Source: JAJPIG01 sp035531675
GTDB taxonomy: Bacteria > Desulfobacterota > Binatia > Binatales > Binataceae
Direction of reading: 5' to 3'
Length of the DNA: 64,000 nt
NCBI GenBank assembly: GCA_035531675.1
Contig: DATKSL010000027.1
Coordinates: 1-64,000 of the forward strand
Position numbers and translations under genes: made by a program. A model generated the notes under the pieces. It had not been told where the DNA came from. It was given only the letters and a program-made list of their open reading frames with translations, and ran no database searches. The stretch's first letter is position 1. Every line of letters starts with the position of its first letter. Of the stretch, positions 5,871 through 14,476 are shown piece by piece.

Positions 5871-6050
5871 TTACATAATGTTTCTTATGCGAACCAATAC
5901 TCGGGCGGCCCAGGACAGAAGCTCTCAGCGGGCGACCTTCGCGCGCGCCGCCCGACGTCACATGTGCGGCCGACCGCCGGGGCGAATCTACGCGCTGAGG
6001 TGCGGAATCTGTCGCCGAACGCCTCACGTCCGGCTAGGATGTTCTCCACT

Positions 6051-6953
6051 ATGCGACTACCTACATGCTTGGCACTGATTGTGGCTCTCACCTTGGGCGT
6101 GGCTTGCGCCGCGGCGGCCAAACAGCCGACCTCCGCGCGCGGAGCGGATTCAGCGCAGGACCTGCGCATCAGGGAGTTCTTGCAAAAGCGCTTCCATATC
6201 GCCGAGATCAAGGACATCAAGCTTAGCGTCCCGACCCCCTCCCCCTTTGCCGGCGTCTTTACCCGCACGCTGACCGTGACCACCTCGCACGGGCCTATCA
6301 AGACCATGCTGTTCACCGATCAGAGCGGCCAGAAGGTGATTATCGGCGAGTATCTCGATATGCGCAGCGATCCGTGGGGCCGTATCAACATGGAGAAGCT
6401 GCGGCTGACCGATCGGGCGACCCAGGGGCCGGCTGACGCCCCGGTGACGATTGTCGAGTTTGCCGACTTCGAGTGCCCGTTCTGTGCGCGCGCCTTCGGC
6501 CAGATCGAGACCCTGGTCAATAACCGCTACAAGGGCAAGGTCCGGCTGATCTTCAAGAACTTCCCGCTCGCGATGCATCCGTGGGCGCGTCCCGCCGCGA
6601 TCGCCGCCGAATGTATCCGCCGTCAGAACCCGGCCGATTTCTGGGATTTCGCGCAGATCCTCTACACCAGCCAGGCGCAGATCAATCCCGCCAATCTACG
6701 CGATCGAATCGACGCCTACGCCAAGGCCAACAAGCTCGACAGCGCGGCGCTCAACCAGTGCATGATGGGTAAGTCGGCGGACGAGGTAATCAACCAGGAT
6801 CAGCGCGACGGCATGATCGCGCACGTCCAGTCGACACCGACCTTTCTGATCGACGGAATACCGGTGATCGGCCTGCCTGAAGAGAAGTCCTTCACTTTCG
6901 TGCTCGACTCCGAGCTGAAGGACCGCGCCGCCTCACACGCCTCCGGCCACTAG
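6051..6953 (+). CDS. DsbA-family thioredoxin-like protein, secreted
   Basis: 300 residues from the ATG at 6051; an ATG four codons upstream is possible. A signal peptide is evident (residues 1-23, hydrophobic LALIVALTLGVACAAAA). Residues about 30-105 form a small N-terminal domain ending IGEYLDMRSDPW, as often found before DsbA-type domains in deltaproteobacteria. The thioredoxin-fold domain has the CPFC active site (Cys142, Cys145) in EFADFECPFC and a cis-proline region VQSTPTFLIDG. It probably acts in the periplasm as a thiol oxidase or disulfide exchanger. It is the first core gene right of the island, and its promoter was not resolved. Confidence 0.85.
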   Translation: MRLPTCLALIVALTLGVACAAAAKQPTSARGADSAQDLRIREFLQKRFHIAEIKDIKLSVPTPSPFAGVFTRTLTVTTSHGPIKTMLFTDQSGQKVIIGEYLDMRSDPWGRINMEKLRLTDRATQGPADAPVTIVEFADFECPFCARAFGQIETLVNNRYKGKVRLIFKNFPLAMHPWARPAAIAAECIRRQNPADFWDFAQILYTSQAQINPANLRDRIDAYAKANKLDSAALNQCMMGKSADEVINQDQRDGMIAHVQSTPTFLIDGIPVIGLPEEKSFTFVLDSELKDRAASHASGH

Positions 6954-6963
6954 CCGCCGACGC

Positions 6964-7731
6964 TCAGTGGTGCGCGGCCGGCTTGCCGGCGGCGACCGGG
7001 GTGCTGGCGACCGGGGTCTTGGCCGCGACCGGTGTGCCCCCGACCGATGCCGAGGCGACCGGCCCGGCGCCGAGCTGGGCCAGCGCTTCCATCGCCTCCT
7101 GGCGTTCGGGCGCGAACGGATGCTCGTTGAGGAAGCTGCGATAGTGGTCGATAGCGTCGTGGGGCTTGCCCTGGAGAGCGAGGATTCGCGCCACCGCCAG
7201 TTGCGCGCGCAACTGTTCCGGCCCCGGCATCGCCGCGGCCTGCCGATAGCTGGCCTGCGCCTGGTCGAGTTTGCCCAGCCGTTCGTAGATCAAGCCGAGG
7301 TTGACGGTCGCCAGGCTGCCGAACATGCGATCGTGCTCGCCGGCCAGATAATCGTGAAAGGCGTCGCGCGCCGGCTCGAGCCGGTTCTGCTCGAGGTAGC
7401 AGGTACCGAGATAGAAATGCGCGAGGCGCCCGACCTGCAGGCCCGGCGCGTCCTGCGCGAGCTTCAGGAATTTCTGTTCGGCGCTCTTGTAATCCTTGGC
7501 GTCGAGGGCGGTGAAAGCCTGGTAGAATTCCGTGGCGGCGGTGTTGGCGCGATGCTCCTGGTAGAAGCGGATGCCGAGCACCACGGCGACCGCGGCGATG
7601 ATCACGGCACCGCCGGCCAGGATCTCGCCGAGATGGGTGCTCAGGTAGACCTGCGCCGCCTCGACGATCGTCGTGAACTCGTCGGGCTGCTTCAGATCCT
7701 TGCGGCGAAGCTTGCGATGTGTCGAAGCCAT
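6964..7731 (-). CDS. membrane-anchored TPR protein (YfgM-like layout)
   Basis: 255 residues. A cytoplasmic basic N-terminus (THRKLRRKDLK) precedes one transmembrane helix (about residues 37-55) and four to five tetratricopeptide-type helical pairs (residues 63-200, for example LGLIYERLGKLDQAQASYRQ). The C-terminus is a low-complexity Ala/Pro/Val tail with three repeats of the type TPVAxxxPVA. In this family the TPR domain acts as a scaffold at the inner membrane, often with chaperones or outer-membrane assembly. It is convergent with the DsbA-like gene. Confidence 0.75.
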   Translation of the reverse strand: MASTHRKLRRKDLKQPDEFTTIVEAAQVYLSTHLGEILAGGAVIIAAVAVVLGIRFYQEHRANTAATEFYQAFTALDAKDYKSAEQKFLKLAQDAPGLQVGRLAHFYLGTCYLEQNRLEPARDAFHDYLAGEHDRMFGSLATVNLGLIYERLGKLDQAQASYRQAAAMPGPEQLRAQLAVARILALQGKPHDAIDHYRSFLNEHPFAPERQEAMEALAQLGAGPVASASVGGTPVAAKTPVASTPVAAGKPAAHH

Positions 7732-7789
7732 CGGCGGGAGAGCGCGGCAGCGGCGCCGCTGCGCGGCGTCCCTGCCCTGCCTCGGTTAC

Positions 7790-8326
7790 TCACATCTTGT
7801 ACTTGAAGTCCTCGGGCGACATCCGCTCGAGAATTTCTGACCATTTGTCGCGTGACACGCTGGCCAGGTTCTGATCGGTCGCGCCGCCCTCGCTGGCGGC
7901 GGCCTCGTGCAGCTCGCTGGAGACTTCGAGCACCTGTTTGGCCACATAGATGGGCGACTTGGTGCGCAGCGCGAGCGAAATCGCGTCGCTCGGCCGCGAG
8001 TCCACCTGGATGGTACGGCCGTCGCGGCCGCGCAGCAGGATCTGCGCGAAGTAGGTGTTGTCGCGCAGCTCGGTTACCTCGATCGCCTCGACCGTTGCGC
8101 CCAGTTCGGTCAGCAGGTTGCGCATCAGGTCGTGAGTCATCGGGCGTTGCGGCTTGATACCTTCGAGCTCGGTCGCCATCGAAGCGGCTTCGAGTGGACC
8201 GATCCAGATCGGCAGATTGAGCTTGTTGTCCGGGTCCTTGAGCACCACGATCGGCATCTTGGTGGTGGGATCCAGCGTCAGTCCGCCGACCATCATCAGA
8301 ATGAAATCTTCTCTATGCCCCGCCAT
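7790..8326 (-). CDS. bifunctional nuclease family protein (DUF151)
   Basis: 178 residues from the ATG at 8326. The frame extends upstream to 8518, but that part overlaps the VWA gene and does not look like this family. The BFN domain covers residues about 8-140, with the conserved VVLKDPDNKLNLPIWIGPLE and SRPSDAISLALRTKSPIYV segments. Bacterial members are proposed to act on nucleic acids, and their cellular role is unclear. A C-terminal acidic extension is present. The gene follows the MoxR/VWA pair on the same strand, 137 bases downstream. Confidence 0.85.
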   Translation of the reverse strand: MAGHREDFILMMVGGLTLDPTTKMPIVVLKDPDNKLNLPIWIGPLEAASMATELEGIKPQRPMTHDLMRNLLTELGATVEAIEVTELRDNTYFAQILLRGRDGRTIQVDSRPSDAISLALRTKSPIYVAKQVLEVSSELHEAAASEGGATDQNLASVSRDKWSEILERMSPEDFKYKM

Positions 8327-8463
8327 GGAAGACCTAACCGGTTCTGCTTTCCCTGACCAAAGCGCGCCCGTCCTTGCGGCCTTGAAATCCCATCTTGGTA
8401 TCTTGGACCAAAGCCGCCTGACGGTCAACCGAAGCCGCCCTGAGAGCCGCCCGAGTATGCGCC

Positions 8464-9873
8464 TCAGCGCGGCACGAGCCGATCGATCACCCGATAGAGC
8501 TGGTTTAAGTTGCGGCATTCCTCGACCATGTCGCAGTGCGCGGCGTAGCGCTCCATCTCGCTGTCGCCGAATCCCCAGGTGTTGCGGCTTTCCGGATTCA
8601 ACCAGATCAGCCGCTGTGCCCGTTGACGGATTTCACGCAGGCACCAGTCATGGGGCAAATTGTAGTTGTTGCGCGCGTCGCCCAAAACGATCACGGTGGT
8701 GCGCCGGTTGATCGCGCCGATATGGTCATGCACGAAGGCGCGAAAGGCGTTACCGAAATTCGAATGGGAATACACGTTTATAATATCACCGCTCAGCGCC
8801 AGGTCGAGAGCGGTCTTCAGATCGCGATCGCGAAACTGCGGCGTGACCTCGCCGATCTCGGCGACGAACACGTAGCTGCGCACCCGCGCGTAAAGATCCT
8901 GCAGCGAGTAGACGAACTGCAGCATGAAGCGCGAGGCGTTGCGCACCGAGTCCGAGATATCGCACAGCACCACTACCTGCGGCTTGTCCCTGGGGCGGCG
9001 ATCGAAATGGAGTTTGAACGGCACCCCGCCGTTTTGCAGGTTGTGGCGCAGCGTGCGCTTGATATCGAAGCGGCCGCGCTTGGTGTGCTTGCGCCGCACC
9101 GCGATCACGTTCTTGAGGCGCTGCGCGAGCCGCGTCACCGCCTGCTTCATCCGCTCGAGCTCCTCTTCCGATAGATAGTAGAAGCTCTTGTCGCCGATCT
9201 GGTTGAGCCGCGAGGCCTCGCGCGTACGGACCTCGCGCTTGTCGCGTTCCAGGCGCGCGTAGCGCCGGACGATATCGTCGAGCGCGCGCAGCCGCTGCTC
9301 CAGGTACTCATCCAAGCGCGCGGCGATCGCGCCCGACGCCTGTCGCTCGGCCCGCTCACTGAGCTCGCGCATCTCGCCCGGCAGACGATCGAGGCCCAGC
9401 GCCCGGGCCAGCGCGCGGGCGAAGTGGTTCTCCTCGGCGCTGCCCTGGATGGGCGAGGTCTGCAGCTCGCGCGCCGCCTCGGCGATCATCCGCTCCAGCT
9501 CGCCCGAGTTGTCTTCCAGCAAGCGGCGTGCCAGCTCCGACAGCTCGCCGCCCTGCTCTTCCAGGAACTTCCGGACCTGCTCGAGGAACTCCTGGAACTC
9601 GCGGTCCGACATCGCCATCCCGTCCTGGACCGCATCGCCCGCCTGCTTGATAATTTCGCCGAGCCCCGAAAAATAGATCTCGAAGAGCTGTTCGAAGACC
9701 GGCAGATCGCCCGGCCGCTTGACCATCGTGGCGCGCAGCGCGGCGCGAAAACTCTCGCGCTCGGCAAGCCCGGTCAGGCTCGCCGCCGCCACCGTGTCGA
9801 GCAGCTCGGCGGTCGAAACCCGCACGCCGTTGTCGCGCATCAGGTTGGAGAATTCGATGAGCTTGTGATTCAT
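8464..9873 (-). CDS. VWA domain-containing protein (CoxE-like)
   Basis: 469 residues. A long charged helical N-terminal half (residues 1-270) is followed by a von Willebrand A domain with an intact metal-ion site DISDS (Asp305, Ser307, Ser309) and later TVIVLGDARNNY. Together with the MoxR ATPase 44 bases upstream it forms the familiar MoxR-VWA pair. In this pair an AAA+ ATPase and an MIDAS protein act as a chaperone, often for cofactor insertion or complex assembly. The client is not evident from the neighbours. Confidence 0.88.
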   Translation of the reverse strand: MNHKLIEFSNLMRDNGVRVSTAELLDTVAAASLTGLAERESFRAALRATMVKRPGDLPVFEQLFEIYFSGLGEIIKQAGDAVQDGMAMSDREFQEFLEQVRKFLEEQGGELSELARRLLEDNSGELERMIAEAARELQTSPIQGSAEENHFARALARALGLDRLPGEMRELSERAERQASGAIAARLDEYLEQRLRALDDIVRRYARLERDKREVRTREASRLNQIGDKSFYYLSEEELERMKQAVTRLAQRLKNVIAVRRKHTKRGRFDIKRTLRHNLQNGGVPFKLHFDRRPRDKPQVVVLCDISDSVRNASRFMLQFVYSLQDLYARVRSYVFVAEIGEVTPQFRDRDLKTALDLALSGDIINVYSHSNFGNAFRAFVHDHIGAINRRTTVIVLGDARNNYNLPHDWCLREIRQRAQRLIWLNPESRNTWGFGDSEMERYAAHCDMVEECRNLNQLYRVIDRLVPR

Positions 9874-9917
9874 CCCGTGGCCGCTCGCGCGCGTCTCAGT
9901 TGAGCAGTTCGTTTATC

Positions 9918-10877
9918 TCAATTGAGCAGATCCTTGTCGCTGCTCGAATCCGCCGGGCGACGCGCCCGCACCCGCCGCACGTAGTTCTTCAGCTCCTCCT
10001 GCGCTTTGCGGACATCGCCCTCGTACTTCATGATCGTGTCGAGGGTTTCGACGACCAGCTGATTATCGAGGGTATCGAGGTTGAGCAGCGTCAGCGCCTT
10101 GATCCAGTCGATGGTTTCGCTGATGCCGGGGGTTTTCTTGAGATCGATCTTGCGCAGCGACTGCGCCATCGTGACCACTTCCTCGGCCAGCTGGTCGCTG
10201 GCTTCAGGAGCCTTGAGCTTGAGAATCGCGAGTTCCTGGGCGCGGTCGGGAAAGTCGATATAGAGATGCAGGCAGCGGCGCTTGAGCGCGTCCGACATCT
10301 CGCGCGCGTTGTTCGAGGTCAGCACCACCAGCGGGATGTTGCGCGCCTTGAGCGTGCCGATCTCCGGGACTGTGACCTGGAAATCCGACAGCAGCTCGAG
10401 CAGGAAGGCCTCGAACTCCGCGTCGGCCTTGTCGATTTCATCGACCAGTAGCACCACCGGGCGCTCGCTGGTGATGGCGCGCAGCAGCGGGCGCGGCAGG
10501 ATGAAGCGCTCGGAGAAGAACACCTCGTCCTCGCGCGCGATCTTGTCGACCGCCTCGGCCAGTCCGCGGCTGCCCGACAGCACCTCGCTGATCTTGTCCT
10601 TCAGAATCTGGGTGTAGAGCAGCTGCTTGGCGTACTCCCATTCGTAGAGCGCCTTGGCCTCGTCGAGTCCCTCGTAGCATTGCAGCCGTATCAGCTCACG
10701 GCCGAGCGCGGCGGCCAGCACCTTGGCCAGGTCGGTCTTGCCGACGCCCGCCGGTCCCTCGACCAGGATCGGCTTCTGGAGCCGGCTCGCGAGATAGACC
10801 ACGGTCGCGATTCGGCGGCTCGCGATATAATTATGCTGCGCGAAGCGTTCGACCACATCTTCAATCGATGAGAACAT
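9918..10877 (-). CDS. MoxR-family AAA+ ATPase
   Basis: 319 residues. Walker A is GPAGVGKT (41-48), Walker B is VVLLVDEIDK (141-150), sensor 1 is VLTSNN, and the C-terminal lid contains the DWIKAL motif typical of MoxR proteins. It is co-directional with the VWA protein gene and probably in one operon. It would use ATP to remodel a client together with the VWA partner. Confidence 0.92.
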   Translation of the reverse strand: MFSSIEDVVERFAQHNYIASRRIATVVYLASRLQKPILVEGPAGVGKTDLAKVLAAALGRELIRLQCYEGLDEAKALYEWEYAKQLLYTQILKDKISEVLSGSRGLAEAVDKIAREDEVFFSERFILPRPLLRAITSERPVVLLVDEIDKADAEFEAFLLELLSDFQVTVPEIGTLKARNIPLVVLTSNNAREMSDALKRRCLHLYIDFPDRAQELAILKLKAPEASDQLAEEVVTMAQSLRKIDLKKTPGISETIDWIKALTLLNLDTLDNQLVVETLDTIMKYEGDVRKAQEELKNYVRRVRARRPADSSSDKDLLN

Positions 10878-10961
10878 CGGCCCTCCATGGTCCGCCTGAG
10901 GCGCGGTCGCCCAGGCCTTCAGAATAACCCAATCAGCCGCCCTGCGCCCCCCGCCCCGCCG

Positions 10962-12179
10962 TCAGATATGTAATTCTTCCCACACCGGCCGCTGCTCCGC
11001 AAAGCGGCGGCGGCTGAGCGGGCCGGCGTCGAAGCGATCGAAATGGCCGAGCGCAATCAGCTCCGCCAGCGCCTGCCCCGCGCCGTAGGATTGCATCACG
11101 CCGCGCCCGCTGAAGGAATGCGCTTCGAAGATCCGCGGCGCGGCGGCGCCGAGGATCGCGCTGCGATCGGGACTCACCTCGTAAAGCCCGGCCCATCCGC
11201 TGACGTGGCGCAGGCGCTCGCACGCGCTCATCCGCGCGTACATCCGCGGCCAGATCTGATCGATGAAAAACTGCTCGCCGTCGTAGTTGAAATGGTAGCC
11301 GGGCGGCTCGCCGGCTGGTGAATAGCCGGCCAGGATATGTTGCCCCTCGTGATGGAGGTAAAGGCCGGAGGTGTCGACGATCATGCCGTAACGCGCCAGA
11401 TCGATGGTGCGGCTGTCGACCAGGCATACCTGCCGGCGAATCGGTTCGCTCAGATTTTCGAGGCCGGCGAGTCGGAGCGCGACGGAGGACCAGGCGCCAC
11501 CGGTAATCGCGATGTTCCGTGCCCGCAACTCCAGCAGATGGCCGATCCGCGCATCGCCCGGCGCGTCCTGCGTGAGCAGCCGGACCAGCAGCGCGTCGGG
11601 AATCGGCTGGTCGGCCCGCCAGCATTGCAGGCGGACGGCGTCGGCGCCCGGCTCGATTGCGATTACGAAGGTGCGATCGAGATACTCGGCGCCCAGCTCG
11701 CGCGAGCGCCGGCGATAGTGCTCTTTGAGCAGGTTCGAGTTGATGAGCCCGTCGCGCGGCGAGAAGGTGGCGCCGGCGATGCCGTCGAGGCGATCGATTT
11801 CCGGCACCCGCCGGTTCACCTCGCCAGCGGTCAGCGCTTCGATCGGATGGCCGAGTGCGCGCTGCAGCGGTAGATGCTCGAGCGCCTGCGGCCAGGTCTG
11901 CTCGTCATAGAGCCACAGGTAGCCGAGCTGGCGAAAGCCGATCTCGTCGGCGATGCTCTCGTAATAGCGGATCGATTCGCGGCACAGCCGGATATTGACC
12001 GGCTGCCACCAGGTCGCGCGCACTCCGCCGGCGTTCTTCTCGCTGGAACTCAGCCGTCCGCTGAGGTCGAGATCGACCACCAGCGGCTTGAGCCCGCGTT
12101 CGGCGAGGCCCATCGCAAGCGAACTCCCGACCACCCCTCCTCCGATCAGGATGACGTCGTAAGTCCGATCAGAGCTCAC
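10962..12179 (-). CDS. FAD-dependent oxidoreductase, DAO (glycine/D-amino-acid oxidase) family
   Basis: 405 residues from GTG 12179, immediately before YDVILIGGGVVGSS (dinucleotide-binding GGGVVG at 13-18). Earlier in-frame starts would overlap the divergent gene. The C-terminal SGRGVMQSYGAGQALAELI block is the usual flavin-contact motif of DAO-family enzymes. Conserved GLYEVSPDRSAILG also fits the family. The substrate, likely an amine or amino acid, cannot be told from sequence. Confidence 0.85.
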   Translation of the reverse strand: MSSDRTYDVILIGGGVVGSSLAMGLAERGLKPLVVDLDLSGRLSSSEKNAGGVRATWWQPVNIRLCRESIRYYESIADEIGFRQLGYLWLYDEQTWPQALEHLPLQRALGHPIEALTAGEVNRRVPEIDRLDGIAGATFSPRDGLINSNLLKEHYRRRSRELGAEYLDRTFVIAIEPGADAVRLQCWRADQPIPDALLVRLLTQDAPGDARIGHLLELRARNIAITGGAWSSVALRLAGLENLSEPIRRQVCLVDSRTIDLARYGMIVDTSGLYLHHEGQHILAGYSPAGEPPGYHFNYDGEQFFIDQIWPRMYARMSACERLRHVSGWAGLYEVSPDRSAILGAAAPRIFEAHSFSGRGVMQSYGAGQALAELIALGHFDRFDAGPLSRRRFAEQRPVWEELHI

Positions 12180-12252
12180 ACCGTCAAGCCTAGCAGGAAT
12201 CGCCGCGCCAGGCTCTTGTATCGGACCGGGCGGCGCTGCCAATTTGAATTCG

Positions 12253-13011
12253 ATGTGCACGCTGGCCATCTATTTTCGCGTGTTCCCCGATTATCCGGTG
12301 GTACTGGTCGCGAATCGCGATGAATACCTGTCGCGGCCGGCCTCTGCTCCGGAAATCCTGGCCTCGAAGCCGCAGGTGATCGGCGGCAAGGATCTCAAGG
12401 CGGGCGGCACCTGGCTCGGGATTAACCAGCACGGGTTGGTCGCCGGATTGCTCAATCGTCGCGCCCAGGGCGGAGTCGATCCGGCCCGCCGCTCGCGCGG
12501 TCTGCTATGCCTGGAGGCGCTGCGCTACCGGACGGCGAGCGAGGCGCTGGAGTTCGTCCAGCGGCAGGACGGTGGCGCTTACAACCCCTTCAATCTGCTG
12601 ATCGTCTCACGCGCCGAGGCGCTGGTGGCCTACAATCGACGCGATCTTATCGAGACGGCGCGCCTCGCGCCGGGGCTCCATCTGCTGACCAACCTCGATG
12701 TCGACGATTTCGAATGCCCGAAGATCAGCCGGGCCTTCGATCACTTTGCGGAGCTCGCCAGGGACGGCGAGTTCGCCGCCAATCCGCTCGCGCAGCGTGC
12801 GCGACTGCGTCAACTGCTGGCCGATCATGCGACCCCGCTCGATTCGCGATCAGCGGCGCCCAACGCAATTTGTCTCCACCTCGACGACTACGGAACTCGT
12901 TCATCGAGCATGATTTTTTTGGGCGCCGAGGCGCAGACCGTGGCACACTTCTTTGCGCCGGGCCCGCCGTGCGTGACGGAATACGAGCCGGCGGCGGTGC
13001 CGATTGGGTAA
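12253..13011 (+). CDS. NRDE (TANGO2-like) family protein
   Basis: 252 residues from the ATG at 12253, giving the family's characteristic MCTLAIYF start with Cys2. The NRDE motif appears as VANRDEYLSRP near residues 20-30, and GGTWLGINQHGLVAGLLNR follows. The function of bacterial members is poorly defined, with a link to cofactor or haem handling proposed for TANGO2. The gene is divergent from the FAD oxidoreductase and ends four bases from the convergent queC. Confidence 0.88.
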   Translation: MCTLAIYFRVFPDYPVVLVANRDEYLSRPASAPEILASKPQVIGGKDLKAGGTWLGINQHGLVAGLLNRRAQGGVDPARRSRGLLCLEALRYRTASEALEFVQRQDGGAYNPFNLLIVSRAEALVAYNRRDLIETARLAPGLHLLTNLDVDDFECPKISRAFDHFAELARDGEFAANPLAQRARLRQLLADHATPLDSRSAAPNAICLHLDDYGTRSSSMIFLGAEAQTVAHFFAPGPPCVTEYEPAAVPIG

Positions 13012-13015
13012 TCAG

Positions 13016-13729
13016 TCAGCGCGGCTGATGCGCGTAGCGCGTCGGATCGGGCACCCGGGCGGCGCGGAAGGCCTCAATCCGCTCCGCGCACTTGGTGCAT
13101 CGTCCGCAGTGGATCGAACCTTTGGGCCGCGCGCATGAGAAGGTCAGTTGAAGCGGCAGATTGCGGGCGCGCCGAATCAGCCTGCTCTTGCTGAGACCGA
13201 GAAACGGCGTGCGGATGCGCAGGCGCAGACCGACGCCGAGCGCGATCGCGTCGCTCAGCGCGCGAAAGAATTCCGGGCGCGCGTCGGGAAACGGATTGGC
13301 CTCCAGCGGCGCCATCGCGAGTTCGCCGATCCGATGATAGGCGCAGAACACGGCGGCCTTGGCGATCAGGCTGAGATTGCGGCCGATGATGTAGTTGGAC
13401 GAGAACGGCGCTTGGTAGCCCGGGACGCCGCGGCCGGTGACGCTCCAGTGGCGCGGCGCGACGTCATCCATCGGCATCCGCAGCTCGGTGAGCGGCCGTA
13501 CCCGCGGTGAGCCGAGGGCGCGGATGAAGCGCGCGAGCGCTGCGATTTCCGCGCTCTCCCATCGCAGTCCGGCGCGTACATAGATCGGAAAGACCTCGCG
13601 TCGCGGTTTCGCCAGCGTCGCGATCAACACCGAGCTGTCGAGCCCGCCGCTGGCCAGCACCGCGATGCGCGATTTGACCGGCGATATCCGGTAGCTCGCC
13701 GAATCCGACTGCCGATGAGATTTACGCAA
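13016..13729 (-). CDS. queC: 7-cyano-7-deazaguanine synthase QueC
   Basis: About 237 residues from a TTG at 13729, six bases after the upstream SDR stop; the start is uncertain. The PP-loop SGGLDS (27-32) binds ATP. The C-terminal four-Cys zinc site is seen in CARPKGSIHCGRCTKCAERI. QueC converts 7-carboxy-7-deazaguanine to preQ0 in queuosine biosynthesis. No other queuosine gene is in the window. The middle of the protein (VPGYQAPFSSNYIIGRNLSL) shows the usual family pattern with the R-N substrate region. Confidence 0.88.
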   Translation of the reverse strand: MRKSHRQSDSASYRISPVKSRIAVLASGGLDSSVLIATLAKPRREVFPIYVRAGLRWESAEIAALARFIRALGSPRVRPLTELRMPMDDVAPRHWSVTGRGVPGYQAPFSSNYIIGRNLSLIAKAAVFCAYHRIGELAMAPLEANPFPDARPEFFRALSDAIALGVGLRLRIRTPFLGLSKSRLIRRARNLPLQLTFSCARPKGSIHCGRCTKCAERIEAFRAARVPDPTRYAHQPR

Positions 13730-13734
13730 GCGCG

Positions 13735-14469
13735 TCAGCCGAGCAGGCGGCCGCCGTCGAGCAGCAGCGTCGAACCGGTCGCAAAGTCGGTGCCCTCGCA
13801 CAGGAACAGCACCGCCCGCGCGACGTCGCGCGGCGAGCCGAGAGTCTTGGTGAGCGTCCTCATGCGCAGCTTTTCGATCTCCTCGGCGCCGTAGTCGTCC
13901 GGCGGCATCACCGGACCCAGTGCCACGCAGTTGACCTGTACTTCGGGCGCCAACGCCTTGGCCAGCGCCCGCGTCAGACCGATCAGCCCGCTCTTGGCGA
14001 CCGTGTACGGCAGGTAATTTTCGTAGGGCCGGATAGCGGCCCAATCGCCGATATTGACGATTTTGCCGGCTCCCTGCCGGCGCATCGCGGCCCCGGCGAA
14101 CTTGGCGGCGAAAAACGGCGCTTTCAGATTGACGTCGAGATTCAAATCCCAATCCTGTTCGGTCACCTGTTCGAGCGGCTTGCGGTAGAAGACCGAGGCC
14201 GAGTTGACCAGCACGTCGAGGCGGCCGAATTTCTCAAGCGTCGCGCTGACCATCGCTTCGATTTCGCTGACGTGCTCCAGGTTGGCGCCGAAGACCTGCG
14301 CCTGGCCGCCGCCGCGCGCGATCTCGGCGGCGAGCGTCTCTGCCTCAGCCTGCGAGCTGCGATAATGGGCCGCGATGGCGGCGCCGCGCTCGGCCAACGC
14401 CAGCGCGATCGCCCGGCCGACCCGGCGGCCGGCTCCGGTGACGAGCGCTACTTTTCCCGCCAGCTCCAT
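13735..14469 (-). CDS. SDR oxidoreductase of the pteridine-reductase (FolM) type
   Basis: 244 residues from the ATG before ELAGKVALVTGAGRRVG. The TGxxRRxG nucleotide loop, with an Arg pair favouring NADPH, is typical of FolM/PTR1-like enzymes. The usual catalytic Ser is replaced by Asp (NIGDWA), and Tyr-x-x-x-Lys follows as YTVAK, the Asp-Tyr-Lys arrangement of pteridine reductases. This points to dihydromonapterin or dihydropterin reduction, though general SDR activity remains possible. It lies seven bases downstream of the REC-LpxC gene. Confidence 0.8.
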   Translation of the reverse strand: MELAGKVALVTGAGRRVGRAIALALAERGAAIAAHYRSSQAEAETLAAEIARGGGQAQVFGANLEHVSEIEAMVSATLEKFGRLDVLVNSASVFYRKPLEQVTEQDWDLNLDVNLKAPFFAAKFAGAAMRRQGAGKIVNIGDWAAIRPYENYLPYTVAKSGLIGLTRALAKALAPEVQVNCVALGPVMPPDDYGAEEIEKLRMRTLTKTLGSPRDVARAVLFLCEGTDFATGSTLLLDGGRLLG

Positions 14470-14476
14470 CGCTTGG

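Noticed and set aside
7790..10877. Carbon monoxide dehydrogenase (cox) cluster
   Set aside because: The MoxR/CoxE-like pair is present but no coxLMS structural gene or molybdopterin gene is nearby.
13730..14152. Upstream extension of the queC frame
   Set aside because: It overlaps the SDR gene in another frame. Only the part after 13729 matches QueC.
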